Shown here one piece after another: positions 1 through 11,507 of a DNA stretch of 64,000 nt. The stretch comes from Chrysopilus asiliformis. Taxonomy: Eukaryota; Arthropoda; Insecta; Diptera; Rhagionidae. Location: contig OZ035962.1 of the NCBI GenBank assembly GCA_964034945.1, forward strand, positions 102,498,784 through 102,562,783, written 5' to 3'. The position numbers and the translations under genes are program-made. Below the pieces are notes generated by a model that made no database searches, was not told where the DNA came from, and was given only the letters and a program-made list of their open reading frames with translations. The first letter of the stretch is position 1; each line of letters begins with the position of its first letter.

Positions 1-680
1 GGAGAACATTTTATTTCCCATAAATTTACTTATAAACATTTTTTCTCAAAAGTGCGTAGTTTCCGAGAAACTGAATTTTTTTCAAATATCTTGAGAACCG
101 TTAGAGATACCGTTAGAGATACAACAGTTTAAGCAAAAAATGTAGAAGATTTTATATCCTTTAAATTTTACTATATTCATTTATTTCTCAAAAGCGCACA
201 AGTTTCCAGGAAATTAAAAAAAAAACTCTTTTTTTTTCAAAAAACTTTGTATGACAAGTTTTTTTTATAACTACCGTTACTTTTCCAAAAGTTGATAGAA
301 AACTGCGATTTCCGCAAAACTTATTCACAAAAAATTTCAAGTCGCTAGCTCAACGCGTTCTCGAGTTATTTAAGATATATAAAATGGACAGACCGATAGA
401 CCGATAGACCGATAGACCGATAGACCGATAGACCGATAGACCGATAGACCGATAGATCGATAGACCGATAGACCGATAGACCGATAGATCGATAGACCGA
501 TAGATCGATAGATCGATAGATCGATAGACCGATAGACCGATAGACCGATAGACCGATAGACCGATAGACCAATGCACGGGCAGCCTCATAATTTTGCCTG
601 AAACTGATCAGAAATTTTCTCTCTGTCTCCGTTCTCGAGTCGGTCTCCGTCAGAAATTCAATATTTTCCCTTTTAGAAAT
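1..680 (+). repeat. RD1, interspersed repeat (left end outside window)
   Basis: Shares several blocks with 30.33-30.89, 29.44-29.74 and 35.19-35.99 kb: 'tctcaaaagcgca' plus 'tttcc-gagaaa', 'atcctttaaattttactat', 'aatttcaagtcgctagctc', 'ttctcgagttatttaagat', then a GAC-type minisatellite and 'cataattttgcctgaaac' with 'ctgatcagaaat'. No protein is encoded. The frames that cross it are by-products of the minisatellite. Confidence 0.7.
391..570. repeat. GACCGATA minisatellite, about 22 copies
   Basis: Uninterrupted 8-bp unit gaccgata, with a few units changed to gatcgata. It sits at the place in family RD where other copies have gacagatg or gacagaca. The 8-bp period keeps all frames on the minus strand open, which creates the repetitive YRSIGLSV frames. 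These are not genes. Confidence 0.97.
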
Positions 681-744
681 GAAAAATAAAAAGATCAAAA
701 TGTTTCAAAAAATTGCGCCATTTTTTGCGAAAATCGCAAAAAAA

Positions 745-915
745 CTGTTTCATTTGTTTGGTGAAAGGAGGAAGGGGGAAGGAATTTTGCCCACTCAAGA
801 ACTTAGCCTCACTTTTACAACAAATTTATTTGTGTACAATTTTAAGTCTCTAGTTTTAATTTCTTCGAGAGTTATGATGTCCACGGAAGAACGGACGAAC
901 AGACGGAAATAAAAA
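745..915 (+). repeat. RC5, truncated RC-family repeat
   Basis: A purine-rich stretch (ggaggaagggggaagg), then 'ttgcccactcaagaactta', 'aattttaagtctctagt', 'atgtccacggaag' and a short gacgaacagacgg run, in the same order as the fuller RC copies at 7.24, 27.1 and 34.7 kb. Confidence 0.6.
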
Positions 916-1035
916 CTGTGATCATTAATTCTCGGAGAATTTCTTCAAGAGAATCATTTATCTCTTTTTCTATGAGAGCCTCATATTTATTAAAGTCTAA
1001 AAAAACGATTACCAATTAAATATTTATATAAAACA

Positions 1036-1158
1036 TAGTCTGCGTTGCCTGTGGGTTGCTGTAAGTTATATTTTTCTGGCATACGGCGCGGCGGTTTTTT
1101 ATTTGAGAAATTTTCCCCTCGGTTGCAAAGATCTCACTGCGGCGCATATTTAGTAATT
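1036..1158 (+). repeat. RG fragment
   Basis: Matches the interior of the RG copy at 50.9-51.3 kb (minus there): 'gggttgctgtaa' followed by 'cggcgca...ttt'. It ends with 'ctgcggcgcatattt'. It is followed directly by the MITE at 1159, which probably landed in it. Confidence 0.5.
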
Positions 1159-1441
1159 GGGCTCATTCAGTTGTTAAAAAAACGCTCAGCTGAGCCGCTC
1201 AGCATACCATGAACGCACTGCTCAGTGCCTGCTGATCGAAAACCATCAGCTGTCAAATTGCCTTGAGTTTTAATAAAACGGGATAAAATTTTTTGACGTT
1301 TTGCACCGCTCACTAACTGAGCGTACTTTAATGCCGCTCAGTAAAAAAGCTGAGCCGCTCAGAAAGAACGGTTGCATTCAGTAACTGAGCCAGTCAGCTG
1401 CTCAAAAAACTTCTGAGCGGCTCAGTTCACTGAATGCGCCC
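1159..1441. mobile_element. 283-bp MITE, TIR gggc-cattcagt
   Basis: The ends are gggctcattcagt and actgaatgcgccc (inverted, one mismatch), with ATT on both flanks (1156-1158, 1442-1444). Inside, many copies of 'gctcag' and 'tgagc' form nested hairpins (ctgagccgctcag). A 3-bp duplication and a GG-starting terminus would fit a PIF/Harbinger-type MITE, but the class is an inference. Confidence 0.7.
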
Positions 1442-1444
1442 ATT

Positions 1445-3410
1445 GTGTTTTCACAAACCAGATATACTGGATGTCATTAATGTTAGTGTTTGTTTCCTGC
1501 GTAACTTTTCTTGCGTTGGGTTATACAAGGACCTTAAACTCTTTTAATAAGGAATACGATCAAAGTGTTAACTTGAAATTTTCAATTTTTTGTAGATAAG
1601 ATTTGTTGTTTTCTTTCAGCCATGGCTCATCTTGTACTGGATTAGCATAAAATAAATATGGTCACCCCAATTACTGCTCATATAATACAATCAACAACTA
1701 TTTATATATATATAAAATATATAGAATGCCGCCTCTACCTATCTACTTTATGGTGATTATATATTGGTATCTATTCTCTGCATTCTTACAATAAAGGCTT
1801 AAAATTATTTGTCTTGATAATATATCTGAAAGAGCGGAAAAAGGGATGATGAATGACTTTTGCTGTGTGTGGTTTTTGCTTTGTTTGCGAAGACATTTAT
1901 TTACTGACCAAACGCAGAAAAGGTAAATTTCTGGTATCCCTTTCTCCATATTATTTTAGTTGTTTGTATCACAAAGCAATATCCTTAATCCTGTCACCAG
2001 GAGGCATCTTTGTGATCTTTTGCATTGTCCTTATCGGTCGGCGGAAAAAGAGCGCCCATTGCCCATTGCCCACAGTCCATTATCATCGTAATCACTGGAC
2101 TAAGATGAAAGTGAGCATATCCTGTGAAGTTGAATGATCATTGGTTTACGTTGAAAAGGGTTCAACTAATTCTTTAGACGTTAAAGGCACAATTTAAATC
2201 CATATATAGTATTATCTGTGATTTTAGCAAAATTGAAAGTTTTAGATGAAGCTCAATCAGTCTATTTAAGATTCCGTTTTCACAATTTTACCCGAATATC
2301 ACAATCAACTGGTCAAAGGTAGATGTGCGCTATTTTTTAACAGGTAAAATATCCAAACGAAAAAAAAAACAATAGGAAATTGAAAATTCGGTTCCGGTTT
2401 GTATATTTTACACTATATTAGAAAAGGCAATTTAATATGAAAGATGTATATATACAAAGACAATTTTATTGCTTCGTCCTTTGAAGAAATAATGGAATCG
2501 AATCGAATCGAAGCACTTTCAAGTCAAGTGGAAGATGATAAACTTATCCCTATGATGATTTCCTTTGGTTGATCTGTTTTTTTCCCACTCAGCAACTCAA
2601 ATACAACTTGCTGAGAATTTGACAAATCAACTTGAAAAACGAAGAAAAGAAAAATTATTGGTATAACAAACCAATAAATGCAAAGGAAAAATTGTTACTT
2701 GAGACAAAAGTACTAAGACGATGGGAAAGGTGTTGAATTAAATGCACCCGAACTGGATATTTGGATTGGAAGAAACATGAAAAAGGAGAAGTTCTTGAGT
2801 CGTGAATAATACATAGATCCCTAGTTAGTTGATATTTATGGTAACAAAACGACGAGCTAGAAGAGACAAATTGGATTCTTTCATACGAAACGTCTTGAAT
2901 GTGAAGTGTGTTGTCTTTTTCTCTACCAAGAATGGTGAAACTGAATTTGATATTAAGAATTTATCCGGTAAATCAACTGGTATTATTTCACAACATTCTT
3001 TCGATGTTTGAATGAGCAGTAAATGACTTAAGGGAATTTCTTCTTTTATAAATATACTTTTCTTGAGATTTTTGAAATTTTTTGAACCCACTAAAATATC
3101 AGAGTGATTAATTTTTTATATTTTTTTTTCTTGCTTCCATTTGATCATCCTTAGTGAGTCTGAAAAACCAAAAACGACATCTGTGTTTCGTCTTTTTACC
3201 TGTATATGTTTCTTTACCTTCACATTTATACTTCTTGTTCTCTCGGTGTACATTCCGTTTGTCCAATTTCGAGCCAGACTGATTTCGATTAAATTTGGCA
3301 GACATTTTCTTTTATGGAAAGAAGAATTACCGTATTTTCTTCTTTGACCATGCGCTCCATAGTTTGGATTTTAAAAGAGATTGAAGAAAACTAAAATCAA
3401 TTTTTTTGGC
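1445..3410. other. No gene recognised
   Basis: AT-rich sequence with short open frames of at most about 94 codons and no protein-like composition or splice logic that I can defend. A fragment 'ggaatcgaatcgaatcg' (2492 on) is a micro-repeat. Confidence 0.5.
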
Positions 3411-3419
3411 CGATTCTTT
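3411..3419. repeat. Target site duplication, left (cgattcttt)
   Basis: Identical to 5107-5115. Together they bracket the inverted ends of the foldback-like element exactly. Confidence 0.85.
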
Positions 3420-5106
3420 ACCTATGTGAACTTGGCTTGCGAAGTGCGGAAACTCGAAATAAAATTTACATGAAAAAATTGTACTAAAATTGTACTAAAT
3501 TGTACTGCATTTTAAAAAAATTGTACTCGAAAGGATTCGACAGAAATTAAAAATTGAAAAAATACCAGCCGGCAGTGTTTTCGGAAGAAATTTTTTTTGA
3601 TGCAGAATAATTGTACTAAAATTGTACTAAATTGTACCGCAAAGAAAAAAAAGTGTACTACAGTAGAACACGCTTAAATGCACATCGAATTTCGCAGAAT
3701 TTTATGTGCATTTATCCGTGTTTTGCATTTATACGTAGCACGGAAGCACGGATAAATGCACATTAATGTGCAATTATGCGAGTAAAAGATAAACATGCAA
3801 CTTTAATATTCCCGTAATAAACATTTAAATTCAACAAGGCTACACAAAAACAAAGAACCTAATTAAGAATTCATTTTATCAAATAAAAATAACAATAACC
3901 ACTTTTTTTTGTGTAATTACATTTCATGTTTGCACATGTGCATTTAAGCGTGTAAAATTTCATATAATTTATACTTTTGCGGATGTGAAAGTGGTTGCAA
4001 TTAAGCGTGTTTTATTTATCCGTGTATATTTATATCAAAAATGCTTAAAAATCCTCCATGCACAAATTTTGCGTGCAATTACACGAGTTTTGCATTTACG
4101 CGTGTTGCATTTAAGCGCGTTCTACTGTAGTACAGTTTTCTCAAAAATCGAAAAATAAAAATATTTTTTGGTTTCGGAAGAAATTTTTTTTCGTAGAATA
4201 ATTGTATTAAAATTGTACTAAATTGTACCACAAAGGAAAAAAATTGTACTCGTTCAGGTTCCTCGGAAATTGAAAAAAAAATCGAAAAAAACGAATTTTC
4301 GCGAGAAATCGACAGTCTTGTTTCGGAAGGAAAAAATGTTTCTGCAGAATAATTGTACTAAAATTGTACTAAATTGTACCGTAAAGAAAAAAAACAATTT
4401 AGTACAATTTTAGTACAATTATTCTACGAAAAAAAATTTCTTCCGAAACCAAAAAATATTTTTATTTTTCGATTTTTGAGAAAACTGTACTAGTACACTT
4501 TTTTTCTTTGCGGTACAATTTAGTACAATTATTCTGCAGAAACATTTTTTCCTTCCGAAACAAGACTGCCGATTTCTCGCGAAAAATCGTTTTTTTCGAT
4601 TTTTTTCAAATTCCGAGTAACCTGAACGAGTACAATTTTTTTCCTTTGTGGTACAATTTAGTACAATTTTAGTACAATTATTCTGCAAAAAAAATTTCTT
4701 CCGAAACCAAAAAATATTTTTTTTTTTCAATTTTTGAGAAAACTGTACTAGTACACTTTTTTTCTTTACGGTACAATTTAGTACAATTATTCTGCAGAAA
4801 CATTTTTTCCTTCCGAAACAAGACTTTCGATTTCTCGCGAAAATTCGTTTTTTTTCAATTTCCGAGGAACCTGAACGAGTACAATTTTTTTCCTTTGTGG
4901 TACAATTTAGTACAATTTTAGTACAATTATTCTACGAAAAAAAATTTCTTCCGAAACCAAAAAATATTTTTATTTTTCGATTTTTGAGAAAACTGTACTA
5001 GTACACTTTTTTTCTTTGCGGTACAATTTAGTACAATTTTAGCACAATTTTTTCATGTAAATTTTATTTCGAGTTTCCGTACTTCGCAAGCCAAGTTCAC
5101 ATAGGT
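3420..5106. mobile_element. Foldback-like element, 1,687 bp, 9-bp TSD
   Basis: The ends are acctatgtgaacttggct and its complement agccaagttcacataggt. They are flanked by the direct repeat cgattcttt at 3411-3419 and 5107-5115. Both halves are built from repeated blocks holding 'ttgtactaaaattgtac' and 'ttcggaag', which run inward on the left and in reverse complement on the right, meeting near 4388. The motif gtacaatttagtac is itself palindromic. No transposase is present. A 9-bp duplication is known for Mutator-like elements and is compatible with a foldback MULE derivative. That assignment is inferred. One pogo-like MITE (3661-4127) is nested in the left half. Confidence 0.85.
3661..4127. mobile_element. 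467-bp pogo/Tigger-like MITE, TA TSD
   Basis: The ends are cagtagaacacgcttaaatg and its imperfect complement catttaagcgcgttctactg, flanked by TA at 3659-3660 and 4128-4129. A CAGTAGAAC start with TA duplication is typical of pogo/Tigger members of the Tc1/mariner superfamily. The interior is AT-rich, carries more 'catttaagcgtg' sub-repeats and has no transposase. The uninterrupted sister arm at about 4484-4500 (gaaaactgtactagtacac) shows the empty site. Confidence 0.88.
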
Positions 5107-5115
5107 CGATTCTTT
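5107..5115. repeat. Target site duplication, right (cgattcttt)
   Basis: Identical to 3411-3419. Confidence 0.85.
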
Positions 5116-6650
5116 CCACTTTCAAAAAATGGTATCTTCCAAACTATTCATTTTATACAAAAACATAAAAGACATTGTTTTCGTAGAAATTTCTGGGCTA
5201 TCCAAAAAAATTAGACGAAAATTTTGATACTCAAAAACTCAGAAAATGAAAGAATAAATCAGAAAATGAAAGAATAAGACTGTGCAACAGCCAAAACTAG
5301 ACTGACGACCTATCAGGTTTTTTTTTTTTTTTTTTTGAAAAATTAGAGGTCTCTGCGCACGACTCCGGAAAGAGGTTTTTCACTATCACCTCTAGTTTGT
5401 AAGATAACGGTGCATAAAGTTTGAAAATTAACTTATTAAAATCTTAGTTTTTTGCCTCAACATTTTTTTTAGACTTATTAAAATCTTAGTTTTTTGCCTC
5501 AAATTTCTTAATACGACACATATCTTCTGCATTGCCTGTTTTATACTTTGTATATACTTATGGCACCGAAAAGCAAAAAGTTAAACAAAACTCATATTTA
5601 TTTAGTCGTGAAGATTCCTTCATATTCTTATAATAGAATGGAAAAGAGATTTTCTCCAAAAACGATAAAATTACTGCCATAATGAAAACTTGTCATTCAT
5701 ATACATAAAATCAGAAAAGAGTGGAAAATGAAATTTTCCTCGGATCATTTGATGTATCATTTGCCTTTCAAATATAAATTCATAATTCTCTAAGATTGAT
5801 TAATCAAATAAAATAAACATATGTGCATATAAATGAAGATATTACTTAATTAAATTACCAATTTTCACATTATACAGAGGATCTGACAGGCTTTTCTTTA
5901 TATAGGGTACGCATGTGCGCGCCTTTTTTCATATATATTATTGCTATTGTTAGACATTTTCAAAACCAGTTTTTCATCTAAATGAGTGATTATCTTCGTA
6001 TAATGACTTATTTTATACCTTTGTTTTAGGTTTAATTTTCCCGATTTTGATTATAAATTTACTTACACAACTTTTGATCACCTTAACAACATTATGTTAT
6101 ATACGATTATAAAAAATGATCATTAAAGATATTAAATATTAAAGCGAAAATAGAAACATAGAAAAATTATCAATGTAATATCAAATCTTTAAACTGTGGT
6201 TAACACACAAAGGACAAGTGTTAAATAACAAGTTGGGTAAATATTTGATAGAGCATTGATTCCTAATGGTTTTTCTAATTTATCAGCCTAAAATCCATAT
6301 CTCAGGAAAGGAATAAGATTTCTTAAAGATTCTTTTGAATTTTAAACGAGGAGTATTGGGACTACTATTTGGCATCACACATTTCTAAGGTGATTCGTAG
6401 GTTGTCCAAATCTTTTGGTTTGGACTTTTATTGTAAAATTTGTAAAAAAAGTGTTCTACCGGCGATGAATGGCGGTTCTGAAACCCTAATACGTTTATTT
6501 CGATTTCTTTTTTCTTTCACGTCAAATAAATTTCAGGCCGCAGTTTTTATGAAACAACGCCACATTTTAACTCTTATAATCTATGAGAATCATATAGAAA
6601 TATATTAAATTTTGTATATCGTTTGAATCGTATGGAATCATTCGCCGGAT
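5116..6650. other. No gene recognised
   Basis: AT-rich, with a poly-T run near 5320 and a local direct repeat of 'acttattaaaatcttagttttttgcctcaa' type at about 5430-5500 (two copies about 44 bp apart). No coding signal. Confidence 0.5.
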
Positions 6651-6652
6651 AT

Positions 6653-7237
6653 AAACATAACAAAAGCTATAATTGCCAATTGTTGAAAACCCGTATGGTG
6701 ATATTCGTATCAAAATTCGAACAGTTGTACCAAAATTCCACTTTGAAGTCAAACTTTCCAATAGGATTTTTTAAAATTGATTCCAATCGGATTTTGATGT
6801 ATGGGAGTTTTATGTAGAATCATATCCTAAAAAACTTTTGTTCTTGCCCTTTTTTTATAAGATGCATCGTTTTTGAGATATTTGCAAAAAACGTTTTCGT
6901 TCGTATGGGGGGTGGTATCCCCCCTAATGGTCCATTTTTGCCCATTAACGAACTTAGCCTCGCATTTTACGAAAAACGAATCTGCGCAAAATTTCAAGTC
7001 TCTAGCTCAATCCGTGCGTCCGCAATCCGCGCCACAGACAGACAGACGGACGGACGGACAGACGGACAGACGGACAGACGGACAGACGGACAGACGGACA
7101 GACGGACGGACGGACAGACGGACGGACGCACATGCAAAAATTAATTATTTTTATCATTCTAAACACATTCATTTTTTTGTGTGATGACGAGATCTTGGCG
7201 TTACAAACGGTAAGGCAAAGTTAATATATCCTTTGGT
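6653..7237 (+). repeat. RA1, interspersed repeat
   Basis: Plus-oriented RA copy: 'aaacataacaaaagctata', 'cccgtatggtga', 'aatcggattttgatgtatgg', 'tgcccattaacgaactta', 'aaaatttcaagtctctagc', 'ccgcaatccgcgcca', the GACGGACA array, 'catgcaaaaattaatta', 'ggcgttacaaacggtaagg'. The extreme 3' end seen in RA2-RA4 is lost where it meets RC1. Confidence 0.8.
7034..7133. repeat. GACA/GACG microsatellite in RA1
   Basis: About 24 tetranucleotide units, mostly gacagacg and gacggacg. They occupy the same place in all RA copies and are longest here. Confidence 0.95.
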
Positions 7238-7630
7238 ATAAAAATGAACTACACCAGGGTGTCAGGGTTGACAAAAGATATTGGATGCCCGCATGTCTGT
7301 TTGTCCGTGTGGTTTTCTGTCTGCCAGTGAACCATAATTTTCGAAAAGATTGAGCCGCAGAGATGGAAAAATGGTTTAGTGTTGCATTTAGCATAAATAG
7401 CAATGTAAAGTTCTTGAACGGGTAAAATCTGATCATTCCGCCCCGCTCCCTTCCCCCCTCTTCGATACAAACGAAACAGTTTTTTGCGATTTTTTCAAAA
7501 ATGATGAGTCGCATTGAAAAATTTATGAACGTAAAATTTGTTTAGAATAGGATTCTACATAACCCACCCATACGTCAAAATCCAGTTGGACCACTGCTCT
7601 CTTCCTCTCCCATACAAATGGAACACTTTT
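7238..7630 (-). repeat. RC1, interspersed repeat
   Basis: The reverse strand reads 'tccaactggattttgacgta', 'tttttgaaaaaatcgcaaaa', 'gaaggggggaaggga', 'ttgcccgttcaagaactt', a gacagacgg-like short run and 'accctggtgtagttcat'. This order matches 27.1 kb (plus) and 34.7 kb (minus). RC is homologous to RA in its 3' third (ctggtgtagttcattttt, gcgttacaaacggta). Confidence 0.75.
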
Positions 7631-9224
7631 TTTTCCTGTTTTCACGATTTCCTGTTTTTCACAGTGTTATTTTTCTAAAACATTTATAAGCCACCAATTT
7701 AAGTTAAATGTAAAAGGTTTATTGAATCTATTATTGTTTATTGCAACTTTATATATATGAGTTAATTTTTTTTATATCCTTACAGATGTTATTATTATAT
7801 TTTGCTTGAACTTCGTTCTTATGTCTCTTTATATTATATCTCTTTATATGAAAACTGATAAATCGAAATTAATGAACAAATTCAAAAAGAAGATTTTATC
7901 AATTGTTTGACATAAGAATGAAGTTGTTATAACAAGATAACACCATAAGAAATGGTTTTCTCATTGTTTCATATATGTTTGGTAATAGATTTTTCAATTT
8001 CTTAGTAACTGCCATATTGGTCTTGGATTTCTTCCTTGTATTCCTTATCAGATGATAACAACCTCGACTATGAGGCCTGACAGATGGTTAAATAGAAAAT
8101 AAATTGACCGTGTGGCCATTTGAAGTAAACAGAAGACCAAGGAAACCAGAAGCCATGGCCAAAGTACAAAAAACACTCATCTATAAGTGGAATATCTATG
8201 CTCTCATGTAGGTACATTTAATATATGTACATATATTGTAGGCACATATAATATCGATATGTAATACAAACTACGATATTTGAGGTGTGATGTGGGCCAG
8301 GATAACATCATTGATGGGGAGGGCAATACCAGAAAGGAAAAAACAAAAGAAATTAAGTTTGTATGGTGTTAAGTCCAGAACTCGATTCAATTTTTTTATT
8401 ATGTTCTCATCGAAACTTGAAATGTTCAGGGCATATAAAAGCTTACACAGCAGCATTTTTATATTCGTCTGGTAGTTTAATATATAGACGATCGTGGAAA
8501 TCCAGAATTACATCCCATCACGTCCAGAAATGCGAAAAGATTTTATTGACCACAAATTCTCGCTTCCTGTAGATTCTGTTCTTTAGGTACATGAAAAGTG
8601 AATGTTCCAGTAAAAAGTGTTTTTTTTTGTGAGTTGTTTTCATTTTTTCCACCATTATATTTTTTGTTGTTGTTTCTGTTCGTGGTATTGTCCAGTTTCT
8701 TGTTTAAGGTCCTTTTTATATTGAAGGGTTTTCGTATCGTGAATGAATCCATGGTTTTCCGAATGACAAGTAATTTTGAAAGCTTTTCGGTGGGAGAATA
8801 AAAAACTCGAAAAAAATTCACGTAAAGTTCTGTTGTAAAATTAAACGTGATAAAGGGATGTTTTTTTTTATTTTTTAATGGATCCTAAACTCGTTAGGAG
8901 ATTTTTTTTTCTCGTTGGATTCTTTTGTATTATGTACATGATAACCACTTTCTATTCTCTAGTTTTTTTACAGGGCTAACGAGGACAAGTTTCCTCCCCT
9001 ATGCTGTCAATAGAATGTGTTAACGAATTGCTGGCTAAGTCAAAAATGTTTTCTTTAACATAAATTAACAATCGAGTAAAACTAAATTCTGTTGATATTT
9101 TTTTAAGGGTTTTAACCAGGCAAAAACAAAGAAAGTGTTTTTTTTGGTCTATAAATAGGATGACCACACGTTTTTCACTAGCCGAAACAGCGACATACCA
9201 TTTTGTAGAAAAAAAAGGTTGCAT
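7631..9224. other. No gene recognised
   Basis: AT-rich. The largest frames (up to 92 codons) overlap on opposite strands and look like chance frames. Confidence 0.5.
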
Positions 9225-9480
9225 TTATATTGGGGATGGGGTGGTGGAGGGGGAGGGGAAGGGGGAGGGGGAAGTAGTACTCCGATTTTGTCCGTTTACG
9301 CACTCAGCCTCCTATTTCACGAGCAAACTACAGTGACAAATTTTAAGTCTCTAGCTCAATTCGTTATCGTATTCCCGGATAAACAGAGAGATAGATAGAC
9401 GGACAAACAGATGGACAGACGGATTGACAGACAGACGGACAGATAGACGGACATCAATGTCCAAAGTGAAAAATTATTAC
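9225..9480 (+). repeat. RC4, partial repeat with G-rich tract
   Basis: A G-rich block at about 9230-9272 (gggatggggtggtggaggggg type), then 'gtttacgcactcagcctc', 'aaattttaagtctctagct', and a degenerate gacggacaaacagatgg array at 9390-9453. The layout is that of RC/RA with its own spacer sequence. Confidence 0.65.
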
Positions 9481-11507
9481 ACTGTTGTTGAAATAATATT
9501 AAAATTTTATTTCTTTTTTAACTTTTTTAACACGCCACACCAATTTTTCAAAAATGTAAGGGAGATGCCAATACATGTAGACGTATGTTGAATGTACGTA
9601 TGTATGAATGTATGTATGTGTGCATGTAGATTGTAGACCCAGCTATCGAAATTGATAGCCTTGGCCGCTCATGAATCATAGTGCCAATTTTCACTGGCTA
9701 TCAAAAATGATAGCCATGGCAGTCAATGTGTTAAGAGATCAGTTGCTTTGATAATTTTAATTCAATAATTGATTTTAAACAAAAATTCGCGGAACACATT
9801 GTGAATGTTTAGTGATCCCCCATAAGTAAAAAGTATTAATTTCAATTTTTCTTTCACCTCTAGATGACATGATCCACAATTTCACGTCAATCGGTTTAGT
9901 GGTTTTAAAGTTAGAGCTTTTGAAGGCGGGTAAAACTTTTAGGCAAAAAACAGGCTAGGTTTATTTTTAAAGGCTTTAACTCCAAAACAGTAGAAAGGAA
10001 AAGAAATATAGGGATTTTAATCACATTTTTTCACACTAATGATAGGTGTAGGATATACGAATTTTGAAGACACCTTATTGACAAGACTTTCAGATTATTA
10101 TGAATAAATTTATCTTTATTAAATAAATTTTCGATTTGCATTTGCATTTTGATTTATGCATTAAGGAACACAAAAATTTAAAACACAACATTGCATTCCG
10201 GTTGCATAAAAGATATTATGCTAGGAACCTGAAAGCTAATTCCAGCCAAAAGCTTCAAATTTACGTGATAGGATTTGGATCAACATTTTGTGTTATTACA
10301 AAAAAGAAAAAAATATGCTCCCATAACGCTTCCCAAACAAATCTCAATTTTCGTTGCCGTGTTCATGCAGATTAATGCAGAATTCAAATCCTGAAGTGGA
10401 AGAAAAATTTCAGATTTACCTTCAGCATAGAAGGTGACACTGTTGAATAGACAATACCTGAATATCAAATAGAAGTAAACAACAAAACGTGCAATTGCAT
10501 TGTGCCTTAATACAAGACACGACGTTAATGTATAACACATAAATTTCTAGATATCCCTATAGCACCATTTTGCAGCAATATCCACAGAAAATTCGCTATA
10601 AATTGTAATTCCTGCTGTTCCAATGGAATGTAAAATTCGTATCTAGTTACTGTACAATTTGAATGTTTACCGTGATAATGCAGAATTTAATTGAAAATAT
10701 ATTGAAATATATTGTACTTAAAAAAATCATGTTTTCGGATTTGGTTTCATTTCTGTGTTTGGCTGTGATCCAAAATTATTTAAAGGTGAGATTAATTTAC
10801 ATTTTATATTGCGATTCATATTTTCACTATGGATATCTAGTGCTTACAGCAGATTTCTGGACACTTATTATGGAATATAAATTTTAAAACAACTTTGGGT
10901 GAATATGGAATGTTTAAAAATTCGTTTTTATATATTTTTATTGTTTAATAGTATGTGAAAGAAAGTCGAGTATTGAAGAAATTAAAAAGATGGATAAAAA
11001 AAATATGGAAAAAACATACGACTGCTTAAAAAACAAATAAAATGTATCAAATAAATAAAAAGATTTTGTATATTTTGATAACGAGAATATCCTTAGCAAT
11101 GATATCAGAACAGTTTTAATTTTTCTGTGATTTTTTTTCAAAAGTTATCGGCTTTATCTTCTGTTGCCCCATAGCCTCTAAAATTTGGAAATTTTTGTAT
11201 GAAAAATAAAATTTGTCAATTCCACGTCAAAACATCTCGCGTTTACAGTCGTGTCCACTTTCTTATTTTTTTTTTCGTTTGGATATTGTTAAACGTTTAA
11301 AGACAAGTTACCCATAATTTTCTTGAGCGGGGACGATTCTCGGTGGGCGGCTGGGGAGAGGGTCAAAGTCGGAAAAAAGTCGAAATCATGTAAATTTTAT
11401 ATATGTATTTGCGAAGTCCGATGAGTCGCTCAGAAGATAGCAGAAAGGGGGTGACATTGGGAGGGGAAGGGGGAGGGGTGTAATGTAAGTATGTTACATA
11501 TATTTAT
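9481..11507. other. No gene; repeat scraps and a module copy
   Basis: 9596-9630 is a short tgta/tgtg microsatellite. 9650-9735 holds 'tgatagcc' inverted repeats ending 'ggcagtcaatgtgttaa', which resembles one end of a TTAA-type MITE. 9870-9925 carries 'aatttcacgtcaatcgg' and 'tttagtggttttaaagtt', a microsatellite-free relative of the module common to RA-RD. No gene is visible to 11507. Confidence 0.45.

Noticed and set aside
350..698. Open frames with YRSIGLSV repeats
   Set aside because: They arise because the 8-bp minisatellite lacks stops in these frames; they are not genes.
9650..9740. Right end of a TTAA-type MITE
   Set aside because: Left end not found; only one side supports it.
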